A stretch of 64,000 bases of DNA from Alphaproteobacteria bacterium. GTDB taxonomy: Bacteria > Pseudomonadota > Alphaproteobacteria > Bin95. How positions within the stretch are numbered: position 1 is the first letter of the stretch; each line of letters opens with the position of its first letter. Shown one piece after another: positions 1-8,595 of this stretch. A program made the translations under genes and the position numbers. The notes under the pieces are model-generated. The model was given only the letters and a program-made list of their open reading frames with translations, was not told the origin of the DNA and did no database searches. Where the stretch lies: contig JACKII010000006.1 of assembly GCA_020638555.1 (NCBI GenBank), positions 186,001 to 250,000 on the forward strand. The letters run 5' to 3'.

Positions 1-1143
1 CGCGAGAAGTTCGACACGCCCAGGCGCACGGAAATTCTCGACGCGGAGGCCGACCAGGACGACGAAGACCTGATCCAGCGCGAGGACATGGTCATCACCG
101 TCAGCCGCCAGGGCTATATCAAGCGCGTGCCGCTCGCCAGCTATCGCGAGCAGCGCCGCGGCGGCAAGGGCAGGGCGGGCATGTCGACCCGCGACGAGGA
201 TTTCGTCGCCGACGTCTTCGTCGCCAACACCCACGCGCCGGTGCTGTTCTTCTCGTCCCGCGGCATGGTCTACAAGCTGAAGGTCTACCGCCTGCCGATC
301 GGCACGCCACAGGCTCGCGGCAAGGCCATGGTGAACCTGCTGCCGCTCTCCGAGGGCGAGACCATCTCCACCGTCCTGCCGCTACCGGAGGAGGATACGC
401 CGGGCCTGGACGAGATGGACATCGTCTTCGCCACCGCCAGCGGCAATGTGCGCCGCAACAAGCTGTCGGACTTCACCAATGTCATGGCCAACGGCAAGAT
501 CGCCATGAAGCTGGAAGAGGGCGACAGCCTGATCGGCGTGGCGCTGGCGGAGCCGACCGATCACTTCCTGCTGGCCACCTGGCACGGCAAGGCGATTCGC
601 TTCCCGGTTGAAGACGTGCGCGTGTTCGCCGGCCGGGCATCCACCGGCATTCGCGGCATCGCGCTCGCCGAGGGCGACCGCGTCATCTCCATGACCATTC
701 TGAAGGGCGCGGAAATCGACACGGAAACGCGCGATGCCTATCTGCGCATGGCCGCGGCCCGCCGCCGGGAAGACACGGGCGAGGTGGGCGAAGAGCAGGC
801 CCTGGACGAAGCGCGGTTCGAGGAATTGCACGCGGCGGAAGAACTGATTCTGTCGGTGGCCGACGACGGCTATGGCAAGCGCACCAGCGCGTATGACTAC
901 CGGGTGACGCGGCGCGGCGGGAAGGGCATCGACCTGATGGATCTGATGCCCGGTGCGGGCGTCGTGGCGGCCTTCCCCGTCAGCGATAGCGATGGCCTCG
1001 TTCTCGTGACGAACGGCGGGCAATTGATTCGCGTGCCCGTGCAGGATATCCGTATAGCAAGGCGATCCACCCGCGGCGTGCGGTTGTTCTCGGTTGGCGA
1101 GGGCGAACGCGTTGTCTCGGTCTCGCGGATCGCAGAGGAATAG
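1..1143 (+). CDS. gyrA: DNA gyrase subunit A, C-terminal part (5' end outside window)
   Basis: The frame is open from the first base, so this is the last 380 residues of gyrase A, the subunit that cuts and rejoins DNA while gyrase adds negative supercoils. The GyrA box QRRGGKG is encoded at 151-171 and separates GyrA from the related ParC of topoisomerase IV. Repeated blade-like segments (such as GMVYKLKVYRLP and GKAIRFPVEDVRVF) fit the C-terminal beta-pinwheel that wraps DNA. An acidic stretch (EADQDDEDL) precedes the first blade, and a charged Arg/Glu-rich loop at about 730-850 interrupts a later one. The catalytic N-terminal domain is not in the window. The gene ends in TAG, followed at once by a hairpin. 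Confidence 0.97.
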   Translation, partial: REKFDTPRRTEILDAEADQDDEDLIQREDMVITVSRQGYIKRVPLASYREQRRGGKGRAGMSTRDEDFVADVFVANTHAPVLFFSSRGMVYKLKVYRLPIGTPQARGKAMVNLLPLSEGETISTVLPLPEEDTPGLDEMDIVFATASGNVRRNKLSDFTNVMANGKIAMKLEEGDSLIGVALAEPTDHFLLATWHGKAIRFPVEDVRVFAGRASTGIRGIALAEGDRVISMTILKGAEIDTETRDAYLRMAAARRREDTGEVGEEQALDEARFEELHAAEELILSVADDGYGKRTSAYDYRVTRRGGKGIDLMDLMPGAGVVAAFPVSDSDGLVLVTNGGQLIRVPVQDIRIARRSTRGVRLFSVGEGERVVSVSRIAEE

Positions 1144-1171
1144 GGTGCCGGGCGTCGCCCCGCCCGGTACC
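1144..1171 (+). terminator. hairpin after gyrA
   Basis: An 11-bp stem (1144-1154 with 1161-1171, one G-U pair) and a 6-base loop start directly after the gyrA stop codon. No T-run follows, so this is a weak or Rho-assisted terminator, or an mRNA-stabilising end. coaD starts 31 bases further on. Confidence 0.45.
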
Positions 1172-1202
1172 GCATCGCTACGAGGCTATTGAGAGATTTT
1201 CC

Positions 1203-1748
1203 ATGCCGGATGGGCATATCGCGCTTTACCCAGGCACGTTCGACCCGGCCACCCGTGGCCACACCGACATCATCATGCGCGCAGCCGCGGTGGTGGATAA
1301 GCTCTATGTCGGCGTCGCCGGCAATGCGGGCAAGGGGCCGTTGTTCAGCGTCGACGAGCGCGTCGCCATGGTGCAGGACGAGATCGACGCCATGACCGAC
1401 CGCAAGCTGGCGGCCAATATCTCGGTCACCGTCGTGGATGGCCTGCTGGTGCACAGCGCCCGCAAGCTGGACGTGACCGTGTTGATCCGCGGGCTCCGGG
1501 CGGTGACCGATTTCGAATACGAAATCCAGATGGCCAGCCTGAACAAATCCCTAGATTCCGGCATCGAGACCGTGTTCCTGATGGCGAGCGACCGCCACCA
1601 GTTCATTTCCAGCCGCTTCGTCAAGGAAATCGGCTCGCTCGGCGGCAAGATCGACGACTTCGTCTCGCCGCGCGTGGCCAAGCGGCTGGCGGAGAAGTTT
1701 GGCGACGGCAACACCGTTCAGGCCGGTGCGGCGTCGAAAGTGTATTGA
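1203..1748 (+). CDS. coaD: phosphopantetheine adenylyltransferase
   Basis: 181 residues, a normal length for CoaD, which transfers AMP from ATP to 4'-phosphopantetheine in the next-to-last step of coenzyme A synthesis. The nucleotidyltransferase signature GTFDPATRGH is at residues 11-20 (a T/HxGH-type motif), LIRGLRAVTDFEYE lies near residues 94-107, and the ISSR motif is at about 135-138 before VKEIGSLGG, all typical of the family. The enzyme is a cytoplasmic hexamer. The ATG at 1203 is the only start that keeps the conserved N-terminus; a weak GAGAG lies upstream. The gyrA-coaD order is common in Alphaproteobacteria. Confidence 0.95.
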   Translation: MPDGHIALYPGTFDPATRGHTDIIMRAAAVVDKLYVGVAGNAGKGPLFSVDERVAMVQDEIDAMTDRKLAANISVTVVDGLLVHSARKLDVTVLIRGLRAVTDFEYEIQMASLNKSLDSGIETVFLMASDRHQFISSRFVKEIGSLGGKIDDFVSPRVAKRLAEKFGDGNTVQAGAASKVY

Positions 1749-1774
1749 ACCAAGCGCTTTAGCGAGGGTTTTTC

Positions 1775-3106
1775 ATGTACGATCTTGTGATCCGGGGCGG
1801 CATGGCGGTGCTGCCAGCGGGCGTGGTGCCGTGCGATATCGGCGTGCGTGGCGGGCGGATTGCGACGCTCGGCACCATTCCGGCGGGGCAGGGGGCGGAC
1901 GAAATCGACGCCACCGGCCTCACCGTGCTGCCCGGCATGATCGACACCCAGGTGCACTTCCGCGAGCCCGGCGGTGAGCAGAAGGAAGACCTCGCCACCG
2001 GCTCCAAGGCCGCGGTCCTGGGCGGCATCACCGGCGTGTTCGAGATGCCGAACACCAACCCCTCGACCAGCACGCCGGCAGCGCTCGCCGACAAACTCGC
2101 CCGCGCGGCCGGCCGTATGTGGTGCGAGCACGCCTTCTATGTGGGGGCCACGCCGGACAATCTGGCCGAACTGCCGGAACTGGAACGCCTGCCCGGCGCC
2201 TGCGGCGTCAAGCTGTTCATGGGCTCGTCCACCGGCTCGCTGCTGGTCGAGGAGCCGGGCGCCATCGCGGCCGTGTTGCGGAACGGCAGCCGCCGGGTGG
2301 CCGTGCACGCGGAAGACGAGGCGCGCCTGCGCGAGCGCAAGGGCGTGGCCGAGGCCGCGGCGCATCCCCGGGCCCATCCGGACTGGCGCGACCCGACAAC
2401 CGCTCTGAATGCCACACGGCAACTCGTTGAACTGGCGCGGCAAACCGGTCGCCGCATTCACGTGCTTCACATTTCCACCGGCGACGAGATGGACTTTCTG
2501 GTCGATCACAAGGATATCGCTACGGTCGAGGTGACGCCGAACCATCTGACGCTGGAGGCGCCGGACTGTTACGACCGACTCGGCACGCATGCGCAGATGA
2601 ACCCGCCGGTGCGCGATGCGGCGCACAAGGCCCGCATCTGGCAGGCCGTTGCCGACGGCACCGTCGACATTATCGGCTCCGACCACGCCCCACACACGGC
2701 CGAGGAGAAGGCCCGTGCCTATCCGGCGAGCCCCTCCGGCATGCCCGGGGTGCAGACCACCTTGCCGCTGATGCTGACCCATGTGGCGGAGGGGCGCCTC
2801 AGCCTGCAACGGCTGGTCGACCTGATGGCGCACGGCCCGAACCGGGTGTTCGGCATCGCGAATAAGGGCCGGATTGCCGTGGGTTACGACGCGGACTTCA
2901 CGTTGGTCGACCTTGCGGCTGAGCGCGAGATCACCCGCGATTGGCTGGCAAGCCGGGCAGGGTGGTCGCCCTATGAGGGCGTGCGCTGCAAGGGCTGGCC
3001 GGTCGGTACCATCATCCGCGGCCGCGTGGTCATGCGCGAGGGCGACTTGCTGGGCGAGCCCCAGGGCCGACCGCTCCGCTTCCACGAGACGCTGGCCCGC
3101 ACCTAG
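1775..3106 (+). CDS. dihydroorotase-like amidohydrolase
   Basis: 443 residues of the class I dihydroorotase/allantoinase-type amidohydrolase family. The usual role is reversible ring closure of N-carbamoyl-aspartate in pyrimidine synthesis. Visible signatures are QVHFREPG (about residues 59-66), a lysine in GVKLFMGSSTGS that would be the carboxylated metal bridge, HVLHIST, and GSDHAPHT near residues 300-307. The first His of the usual HxH pair is Gln here (DTQVHF), which I recall from one dihydroorotase subgroup but which could alter the metal site. A GCGAGGG ribosome site precedes ATG 1775. It lies 26 bases after coaD on the same strand, so co-transcription is likely. Allantoinase or hydantoinase activity is not excluded. 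Confidence 0.85.
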   Translation: MYDLVIRGGMAVLPAGVVPCDIGVRGGRIATLGTIPAGQGADEIDATGLTVLPGMIDTQVHFREPGGEQKEDLATGSKAAVLGGITGVFEMPNTNPSTSTPAALADKLARAAGRMWCEHAFYVGATPDNLAELPELERLPGACGVKLFMGSSTGSLLVEEPGAIAAVLRNGSRRVAVHAEDEARLRERKGVAEAAAHPRAHPDWRDPTTALNATRQLVELARQTGRRIHVLHISTGDEMDFLVDHKDIATVEVTPNHLTLEAPDCYDRLGTHAQMNPPVRDAAHKARIWQAVADGTVDIIGSDHAPHTAEEKARAYPASPSGMPGVQTTLPLMLTHVAEGRLSLQRLVDLMAHGPNRVFGIANKGRIAVGYDADFTLVDLAAEREITRDWLASRAGWSPYEGVRCKGWPVGTIIRGRVVMREGDLLGEPQGRPLRFHETLART

Positions 3107-3177
3107 GTCCGGGGTTGGACCCACCGCCTCCGGGCGTTATACCGCCACCATCTGCAATCCGCCCATGCGAGGGTGCT

Positions 3178-4722
3178 ATGGCCGAGCCATACTACATCAC
3201 CACGCCCATCTATTACGTGAACGACGACCCGCACATCGGCCACGCCTACACGACGCTGGCCTGCGATGTTCTGGCCCGGTTCAAGCGCATGGACGGCTAC
3301 CGCGTGCATTTCCTGACCGGTACCGACGAGCACGGCCAGAAAGTGGAAAAGGCGGCGGAGGCGGCCGGCGTCGACCCGCAGACCTTCACCGACCGGGTCA
3401 GCCAGAATTTCCGCGATCTGGCCGCACGGATGAACTTCTCCAACGACGATTTCATCCGCACCACCGAGGACCGGCACACCCGCGCCTGCCAGGCGCTCTG
3501 GCAGAAACTGCTGGACGCGGGTGACATCTATCTGGGTTCCTATGCCGGCTGGTACGCGGTTCGCGACGAAGCCTTTTATGCGGAAAGCGAACTGACCGCC
3601 GGTGCCAATGGGGAAAAGCTGGCCCCGTCGGGCGCGCCGGTGGAGTGGGTCGAGGAGCCGAGCTATTTCTTCCGGCTGTCCGCCTGGGGCGACCGTCTGC
3701 TGGCCTGGTACGACGCGAACCCGGATTGCATCGGCCCGGCCTCGCGCCGCAACGAGGTGATCAGCTTCGTCAAAGGCGGTTTGCAGGATCTCTCGGTCAG
3801 TCGCGTGTCGTTCAAATGGGGTGTGCCGGTGCCGAACGACGCCGATCACATCATGTATGTGTGGCTCGACGCGCTCACGAACTACGCAACCGCCGTTGGC
3901 TATCCGGACATGAAGTCCGAGGCATTTTCAACCTTCTGGCCGTGCAATCTTCACATGGTGGGGAAGGACATTCTGCGCTTCCATGCCGTCTATTGGCCGG
4001 CTTTCCTCATGGCCGCCGACATCGCGCCGCCGCAGCGGATCTATGCCCATGGTTGGTGGACCAACGAGGGGCAGAAGATCAGCAAGAGCCTTGGGAATGT
4101 GATCAAACCCTATGACTTGATTGAGAGATATGGTCTCGACCAGGTGCGCTATTTCCTGCTGCGCGAGGTGCCGTTCGGCAATGACGGCGATTTCTCCCAT
4201 GCGAGCATGGTCAGCCGCATGAACCACGAACTGGCGAATGATTACGGCAATCTGGTCCAGCGCGTGCTCAGCATGATCAACAAGAACTGCGATGCGCGGG
4301 TGCCGGAACCCGGCAACTTCACCGACGATGACCGCGCCCTGTTGCAGCCGGCCCGACAACTGGTCGAGACCATGCGGCCTCTGATGGACCGGCAGGCCTT
4401 CCACGAAGCCCTGGAAGCGATCTGGCAGGTGGTGCGGGCCGCCAACGCCTATGTGGACCACCAGGCGCCCTGGGCTCTGCGCAAGACCGACCCCGCGCGG
4501 ATGGCCACGGTGCTCTACGTGCTGGCGGAAACCCTCCGGCATCTGGGTCTTGCGACCTCACCTTATATGCCAGAAGCTTCGGATAAGATTCTGGATCAGT
4601 TGGAAATTGCCGCATCGGATCGCGTTTTCTCTCGCATGGGAGAGATCGGCGCCCTGCAACCCGGAACCGCGCTGCCGAAGCCCCAGGGCGTGTTTCCCCG
4701 CTATGTGGAGGAGCCCGCCTGA
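3178..4722 (+). CDS. metG: methionyl-tRNA synthetase
   Basis: 514 residues. The enzyme loads methionine on its tRNAs, including the initiator. The class I signature HIGH is at residues 19-22 (PHIGHAYTT) and the KMSKS-type loop is KISKS at about 300-304. The middle section lacks the four-cysteine zinc knuckle of the long E. coli type, and no C-terminal tRNA-binding domain follows, so this is the shorter MetG form. The frame is open further upstream, but ATG 3178 has a GCGAGGG site and starts exactly at the conserved MAEPYYITTPIYYVND. Its stop overlaps the next start by one base (TGATG), so tatD is translationally coupled. Confidence 0.97.
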   Translation: MAEPYYITTPIYYVNDDPHIGHAYTTLACDVLARFKRMDGYRVHFLTGTDEHGQKVEKAAEAAGVDPQTFTDRVSQNFRDLAARMNFSNDDFIRTTEDRHTRACQALWQKLLDAGDIYLGSYAGWYAVRDEAFYAESELTAGANGEKLAPSGAPVEWVEEPSYFFRLSAWGDRLLAWYDANPDCIGPASRRNEVISFVKGGLQDLSVSRVSFKWGVPVPNDADHIMYVWLDALTNYATAVGYPDMKSEAFSTFWPCNLHMVGKDILRFHAVYWPAFLMAADIAPPQRIYAHGWWTNEGQKISKSLGNVIKPYDLIERYGLDQVRYFLLREVPFGNDGDFSHASMVSRMNHELANDYGNLVQRVLSMINKNCDARVPEPGNFTDDDRALLQPARQLVETMRPLMDRQAFHEALEAIWQVVRAANAYVDHQAPWALRKTDPARMATVLYVLAETLRHLGLATSPYMPEASDKILDQLEIAASDRVFSRMGEIGALQPGTALPKPQGVFPRYVEEPA

Positions 4723-5507
4723 TGCTGGTCGACAGCCACTGCCACCTGGATTTTCCGGAACTCCACGTCGATCTCGATGCGGTGGTGGCACGGGCGCGCA
4801 ATGCCGGGATCGGCTGCATGCTGACGATCTGCACCCGCGTCGAAGCCATTCCGACGGTCCTGGCGATTGCCGAGCGCTATCCGGAGGTCTATGCCGCCAT
4901 TGGCATACACCCGCACAGCGTCGAGGGCCATGGTGTGCGGTCTGTCGATGAGATCGTCTCCTGGACCGAGCACCCGAAGGTGGTGGGCATCGGCGAAACC
5001 GGCCTCGACTACTATTACGACAAGAGCCCGCGCGAGATGCAGCGCCAGAGCTTCGTCAACCACATCGAGGCTTCGCGTCGGACCGGGCTGCCGTTCATCG
5101 TCCACACGCGCAACGCCGACGCCGACACGGCCGCCATTCTGGACGAGGCCATGGCCAAAGGCCCGGTACCGGGCCTGTTGCACTGTTTCAGCTCCGGCCG
5201 CCCGTTGGCGGAGCACGCGGTGCGGCACGGGCTCTATGTATCGTTCTCGGGCATGCTGACATTCCGGAACGCTGACGACATCCGGGCGACCGCCAAGGTG
5301 CTGCCGTCGGACCGTCTGTTGGTCGAGACCGACGCGCCGTTCCTGGCGCCGGTGCCGAAACGCGGCAAGACCAACGAACCCGCCTTTACCATCCACACCG
5401 CGGCCTGCCTGGCCGAGGTTCACGGCGTGACGGCCGCCGCGATGGCCGAGACGACGACGGACAACTTTTTCCGGCTGTTTGCCAAGATCGACAGAACGGT
5501 TCTGTGA
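4722..5507 (+). CDS. tatD: TatD family hydrolase (metal-dependent DNase)
   Basis: 261 residues of the TatD/YcfH amidohydrolase-fold family, metal-dependent 3'-5' exonucleases acting on DNA in repair or turnover. Metal ligands are visible as DSHCHLD at residues 4-10, GETGLDYYY in the middle, HTRNAD, and LVETDAPFLAP near the C-terminus. It starts within the metG stop codon, and metG-tatD is a common pair in Alphaproteobacteria. The cellular substrate is not established for most family members. Confidence 0.93.
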   Translation: MLVDSHCHLDFPELHVDLDAVVARARNAGIGCMLTICTRVEAIPTVLAIAERYPEVYAAIGIHPHSVEGHGVRSVDEIVSWTEHPKVVGIGETGLDYYYDKSPREMQRQSFVNHIEASRRTGLPFIVHTRNADADTAAILDEAMAKGPVPGLLHCFSSGRPLAEHAVRHGLYVSFSGMLTFRNADDIRATAKVLPSDRLLVETDAPFLAPVPKRGKTNEPAFTIHTAACLAEVHGVTAAAMAETTTDNFFRLFAKIDRTVL

Positions 5508-5623
5508 GCCTGTTCCGGTTTCTAACATAATTTCCCATAATATATCTGTTCACATTTAGGGGTTGAGACGATTGACGCGACGCGGCCGGCGGCAGTACCA
5601 ATCCCCCGCCGCCGGCGTACCAC

Positions 5624-5713
5624 GGATGGGTGGCAGAGTGGTTGATTGCACCGGTCTTGAAAACCGGCGTGCGTGCAAGCGTACCGTGGGTTCGAATCCC
5701 ACCCCATCCGCCA
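5624..5713 (+). tRNA. tRNA-Ser (anticodon UGA)
   Basis: A 90-base cloverleaf with a 7-bp acceptor stem GGATGGG/CCCATCC (5624-5630 with 5703-5709), discriminator G and encoded CCA at 5711-5713. The anticodon stem CCGGT/ACCGG closes the loop CTTGAAA with anticodon TGA at 5658-5660. A long variable arm (GTGCGTGCAAGCGTAC) is the class II mark of tRNA-Ser, and the T-arm contains TTCGAATCC. It reads UCA and, by wobble, other UCN codons. Its 3' end is the integration site of the element to the right. Reading frames that cross it are spurious. Confidence 0.97.
5700..5713 (+). repeat. left attachment site core (attL) in tRNA-Ser 3' end
   Basis: The 14-base sequence CACCCCATCCGCCA covers the end of the T-arm, the acceptor 3' strand and the CCA. 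An identical copy lies at 14526-14539 beside the integrase. Identity stops sharply on both sides. Confidence 0.8.
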
Positions 5714-5824
5714 GATTTCGCATGTATCTCATTGAAATAACGCGATTTGGCTTAGGTCTGTCCGCCATTTCTTCCCCCAGAATTGCGCCCGATCAGGCGC
5801 CCCGTTGCTTATCGGTCGCGACGG

Positions 5825-6325
5825 CTAGTTGGTAACGGCTTGGTTGGGTGCGGCTTCTGCATCGGGTGCCACGTCGGCCGAATAATCCGCCAACGCCTGG
5901 AGCCGCACCGCCGCATTGGCGGCGCTCCGCAGGATCAAAAAGTGATCGTTGCGGATGGAGCCTTTGAGGCGGTCACACATCGGAGCCAAGAGGACCGCTG
6001 CGACCTCTGCGTCTTCCGATATGGACGCCATGGCGTTCTCGAATTCGGTCAATCGGTTGAACGCATTGGCTTTGGACTCTGCGTCGGCTGCAAGAGTGTT
6101 GCTGGCCTCGGTCCCGATCCGCTTAAAGGCTTCGCTTGCGGCGCTCAACTGTAGGTCCGTCGCCCGGTCGATGCGGCCGGGTGCGTCCATGATATGCCCC
6201 AGTATGAGCACGCCAAGTGCGGCTTCTACTCTGGCCTCGCCAGAACGTATCTTGAGGCGGTCGACGGCCGGTCCCCAATCACTGGGCTGCGATGCGGTCC
6301 CCATGTTGGTGTTTGTGTAGGGCAT
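5825..6325 (-). CDS. hypothetical protein (element gene)
   Basis: 166 residues, not recognised. The sequence is mostly helical and Ala-rich with no membrane segment or signal peptide (for example DLQLSAASEAFKRIGTEASN and ANAFNRLTEFENAMASI). ATG 6325 has a good AGGAG site about 10 bases upstream. It is divergent from the HTH gene at 6376 across only 50 bases, so that regulator may control it. It is the first gene inside the left attachment site, a usual place for cargo. No function can be given. Confidence 0.6.
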   Translation of the reverse strand: MPYTNTNMGTASQPSDWGPAVDRLKIRSGEARVEAALGVLILGHIMDAPGRIDRATDLQLSAASEAFKRIGTEASNTLAADAESKANAFNRLTEFENAMASISEDAEVAAVLLAPMCDRLKGSIRNDHFLILRSAANAAVRLQALADYSADVAPDAEAAPNQAVTN

Positions 6326-6375
6326 TGTCTCGGACTCCTGTTATGGATATGCTTCCGTCACTCTCAAGGTGACAT

Positions 6376-6624
6376 ATGAACAATAGCCGCAATCGAGACA
6401 TGGTGACAAGTGCACAAATTCGAGCCGCACGCGGGCTCCTAGCCTGGACTGTCCGCGACCTTGCCGAAAAGGCGGGGGTGCACCGGAACACGGTGACACG
6501 CATCGAGACGGAGGCCACGTCGCCAGGCCATGCCCTCGCCTCGATCCGAGCCGCGCTTGAGGCCGGCGGCGTGGTGTTTCTGGACGCGAACGGGAACGGC
6601 CCCGGCGTGGCGCTGAGGCGCTGA
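6376..6624 (+). CDS. HTH (XRE-type) transcriptional regulator
   Basis: 82 residues with one helix-turn-helix: SAQIRAARGLLAWTVRDLAE, then AGVHRNTVTRIE, followed by a C-terminal tail (IRAALEAGGVVFLDANGNG) that is standard in a small alphaproteobacterial XRE family. It is probably the repressor or switch protein of the element and binds DNA as a dimer. ATG 6376 follows AAGGTGA at a good distance. The 50-base gap to the divergent gene at 6325 would hold both promoters and its operator. The last 21 bases of the gene recur at 6816-6836. Confidence 0.85.
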   Translation: MNNSRNRDMVTSAQIRAARGLLAWTVRDLAEKAGVHRNTVTRIETEATSPGHALASIRAALEAGGVVFLDANGNGPGVALRR

Positions 6625-6836
6625 GCCAGCCCCGGACGGGTGCACCATCAACCAGTTCGACAGAGAGGACCGCAGCCGATGACGATCAACCAATTCCGCG
6701 GCCTGCTGTACCGTATCGCGAAATACAGCGGAGACATGCAGGCCCTGACCAGCAAGCGCCCCGGCGCGGTCCAGCGCAGGATCTGGCGCCGCATCCTCGG
6801 CAAGCTGCTTGGCCGGGCGTGGCGCTGAGGCGCTGA
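6604..6836 (+). repeat. pair of identical 21-bp direct repeats (6604-6624 and 6816-6836)
   Basis: GGCGTGGCGCTGAGGCGCTGA occurs at the 3' end of the HTH gene and again across the stop codon of the 49-residue gene, read in a different frame. This suggests a small local duplication. Confidence 0.7.
6679..6828 (+). CDS. small basic phage-type protein
   Basis: 49 residues, very basic, with a C-terminal run of Arg/Lys residues (RRIWRRILGKLLGRAWR). It resembles short proteins of unknown function often seen in alphaproteobacterial prophages that begin MTINQFxxxLYRxA; this is recalled, not searched. The frame is open from 6640, but ATG 6679 with GAGAGGA upstream fits the family start. It follows the HTH gene by 54 bases on the same strand. 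The 257 bases after it (6829-7085) show no convincing gene. Confidence 0.6.
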   Translation: MTINQFRGLLYRIAKYSGDMQALTSKRPGAVQRRIWRRILGKLLGRAWR

Positions 6837-7085
6837 ACGACGGTCTTCCCCTTTGGCGTGCCGCGTCGGCGGTGAGCCGGGCGACACCCTTGGACCACTG
6901 CCGGGAAAACCATTCCAATTTTGGCATGCGCAAAAGTTTTGCCCCCCGCCGGTCCTGGCGCGGATCGCGGTAGACTTTCGACCACCCCCCACCGCCGCCG
7001 GGCGTGATCCTGGCGGGCACGCGCCTGAAATCGGGGCGCCCGTGTGAGCCGGTGGGAGGGGGGTATCTGATCTCTCGACCACCCT

Positions 7086-8462
7086 TCAAGGACCGGCGGG
7101 TCCCGACATTATGCAAAAGCGTAAGAAAACGAAGCTGCAAAAAAACCCGCCGGCAATTTTCGTACCGGCGGGCCTTGCTTTGACGTGCTGGCGGGGCCGG
7201 AGCCCCGCCCGCTCGCCTGGGTTATCCGTGACGGCGGTCACGGTGTAGAACGCGCCGGATGCGCCACGGCCACATCGGCCCGCAGGGACGCAACGAAAGC
7301 GTATTGATGATTGGCTGCATAGGTCTCGCAACAGTTCGACCTGAAGCCCTGTCCGCATGCCGATCATCAAGTGCTGGAAATTGCCGGCGAAGATCGTGGA
7401 TCTGTCTGAGCTGGTGCCGCCATCGGTCGGAACGGCCGTGGTGGTCAACTGTGGGATCGCGCTCAGCGCTGCCGGGGCCATGAGCGGCTGGCCGGTCGAG
7501 TCCGTGAGGCCGGCCAGGGTGCCCTCATCGCGCGGGTGCAGGATCGCGGCTGTTACCGGTCCCGCATTCGCGGTCAGGATGGCCGTGCGACCGGCCAGCA
7601 GCGGCCCATAGTTGGCCAGGTCGGCGCCCAGCGCCGCCGTGCCGATGCCCGAGGTATTGGCGATGCCTCTCGGCTCGGGCGCGGTGCCGGAGCCCAGCAG
7701 CGCCACCCGGTCGAGTTCCGTCGCCAGGGCCGCGGCCAGAAGCTGCGGCAGTGCGGTTTCGAGGTTCAACGAGTCCTCGATCAGCTCGCGGCTGACCTTG
7801 ACCAGAACCGCCAGGCTGCGCGGGGTGAAGACGACAGCGCGAAACGTCGGGTCGCTCTCCGCAACCGCGGCATTTTCAGAGCGCCAGGCCGGCGCCGGAT
7901 CGCTGGCCACCGCCGCGATGGAGTTCGTGGCGCTGGTCAGCGGCACGGTGCGGGCGCCGGCCTGGACGGTCACGCTCGCCGCCCGAAGATTGTCGAGCAG
8001 TTCCGCCGAAACAACCGCCGGAACGCTGTAGCCGCCGGCGGAATCGCTGCCCTCGGCAAGCGCGCGCCGCTCGGTCTCGGTTTTTCCTCCGAGGATCATC
8101 GACCGCAAATAGGCGCCGGCGCTCAGGCCGCGATAGGGGTCGGGCTGGTGCTTCGCCGCCCAGTCGAGCATGCGCTGTTCCGGCGCCAGGCCGAAGGGCG
8201 GCGCAGCACCGCGCTCCCACACGCCGCCGCCGGCGCTGCCGCCGTCATCCTCGCCGCCGGTCACGTCGGCATAGGGCGGCCGGCGCATTTTCGACAGATC
8301 GGCCGAGAGCCGGTCGCGCTCGGCCATCGCGGCATCAAACCGGGCCTCGATTTCGGCCGCGCGTTCCTTGGTCGTCGCGGCCTGGCCCATTTCATCGGTC
8401 AGGGCTCGGCATTCGGTGTCGAGCGCCTGGATATGGTCGACGATTTTTTTTTCGTCGGTCAT
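7086..8462 (-). CDS. HK97-type major capsid protein, C-terminus disturbed
   Basis: The N-terminal 60-70 residues form a charged coiled coil, like the scaffold-like delta domain of HK97 capsid proteins. The fold then runs through GGYSVPAVVSAELL, SVTVQAGARTVPLTSATNSI, SRELIEDS, LLGSGTAPEPRGI and HLMIGMRTGLQVEL. About 20 residues after LQVELLR are out of frame: another frame gives ETYAANHQYAFVASLRADVAVA, and the normal frame returns at GAFYTVTAVTD. Single-base changes near 7325 and 7255 explain this. The family normally ends about there, but this frame runs on through the terminator at 7139-7172 to 7086. ATG 8462 is chosen for MTDEKK. Codons 4-7 contain nine A in a row. Confidence 0.85.
   Translation of the reverse strand: MTDEKKIVDHIQALDTECRALTDEMGQAATTKERAAEIEARFDAAMAERDRLSADLSKMRRPPYADVTGGEDDGGSAGGGVWERGAAPPFGLAPEQRMLDWAAKHQPDPYRGLSAGAYLRSMILGGKTETERRALAEGSDSAGGYSVPAVVSAELLDNLRAASVTVQAGARTVPLTSATNSIAAVASDPAPAWRSENAAVAESDPTFRAVVFTPRSLAVLVKVSRELIEDSLNLETALPQLLAAALATELDRVALLGSGTAPEPRGIANTSGIGTAALGADLANYGPLLAGRTAILTANAGPVTAAILHPRDEGTLAGLTDSTGQPLMAPAALSAIPQLTTTAVPTDGGTSSDRSTIFAGNFQHLMIGMRTGLQVELLRDLCSQSSIRFRCVPAGRCGRGASGAFYTVTAVTDNPGERAGLRPRQHVKARPAGTKIAGGFFCSFVFLRFCIMSGPAGP
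7139..7172 (-). terminator. rho-independent terminator after the capsid gene
   Basis: On the - strand an 8-bp stem CCCGCCGG/CCGGCGGG (7165-7172 with 7146-7153) encloses an 11-base loop and is followed by seven T (7139-7145). It lies inside the tail of the capsid frame, which implies that the native stop codon was lost or masked by the nearby frameshifts. Confidence 0.8.
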
Positions 8463-8595
8463 GTGATGTGCTCCATGCCGCCCCTTTGGCGGCGTTCGGA
8501 GTTGATCAGCTTCCGGCTTTCGCCTTCGGCCTACCTCCCGAAATTCGGCGTGTCGGGGTGTCACGCTATGCCCCGAGGGGCATTCCATGTGCCGG

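Noticed and set aside
5522..5768. Short - strand frames such as those containing VGFEPTVRLHARR
   Set aside because: They are antisense to the tRNA-Ser gene, a well-known source of false proteins.
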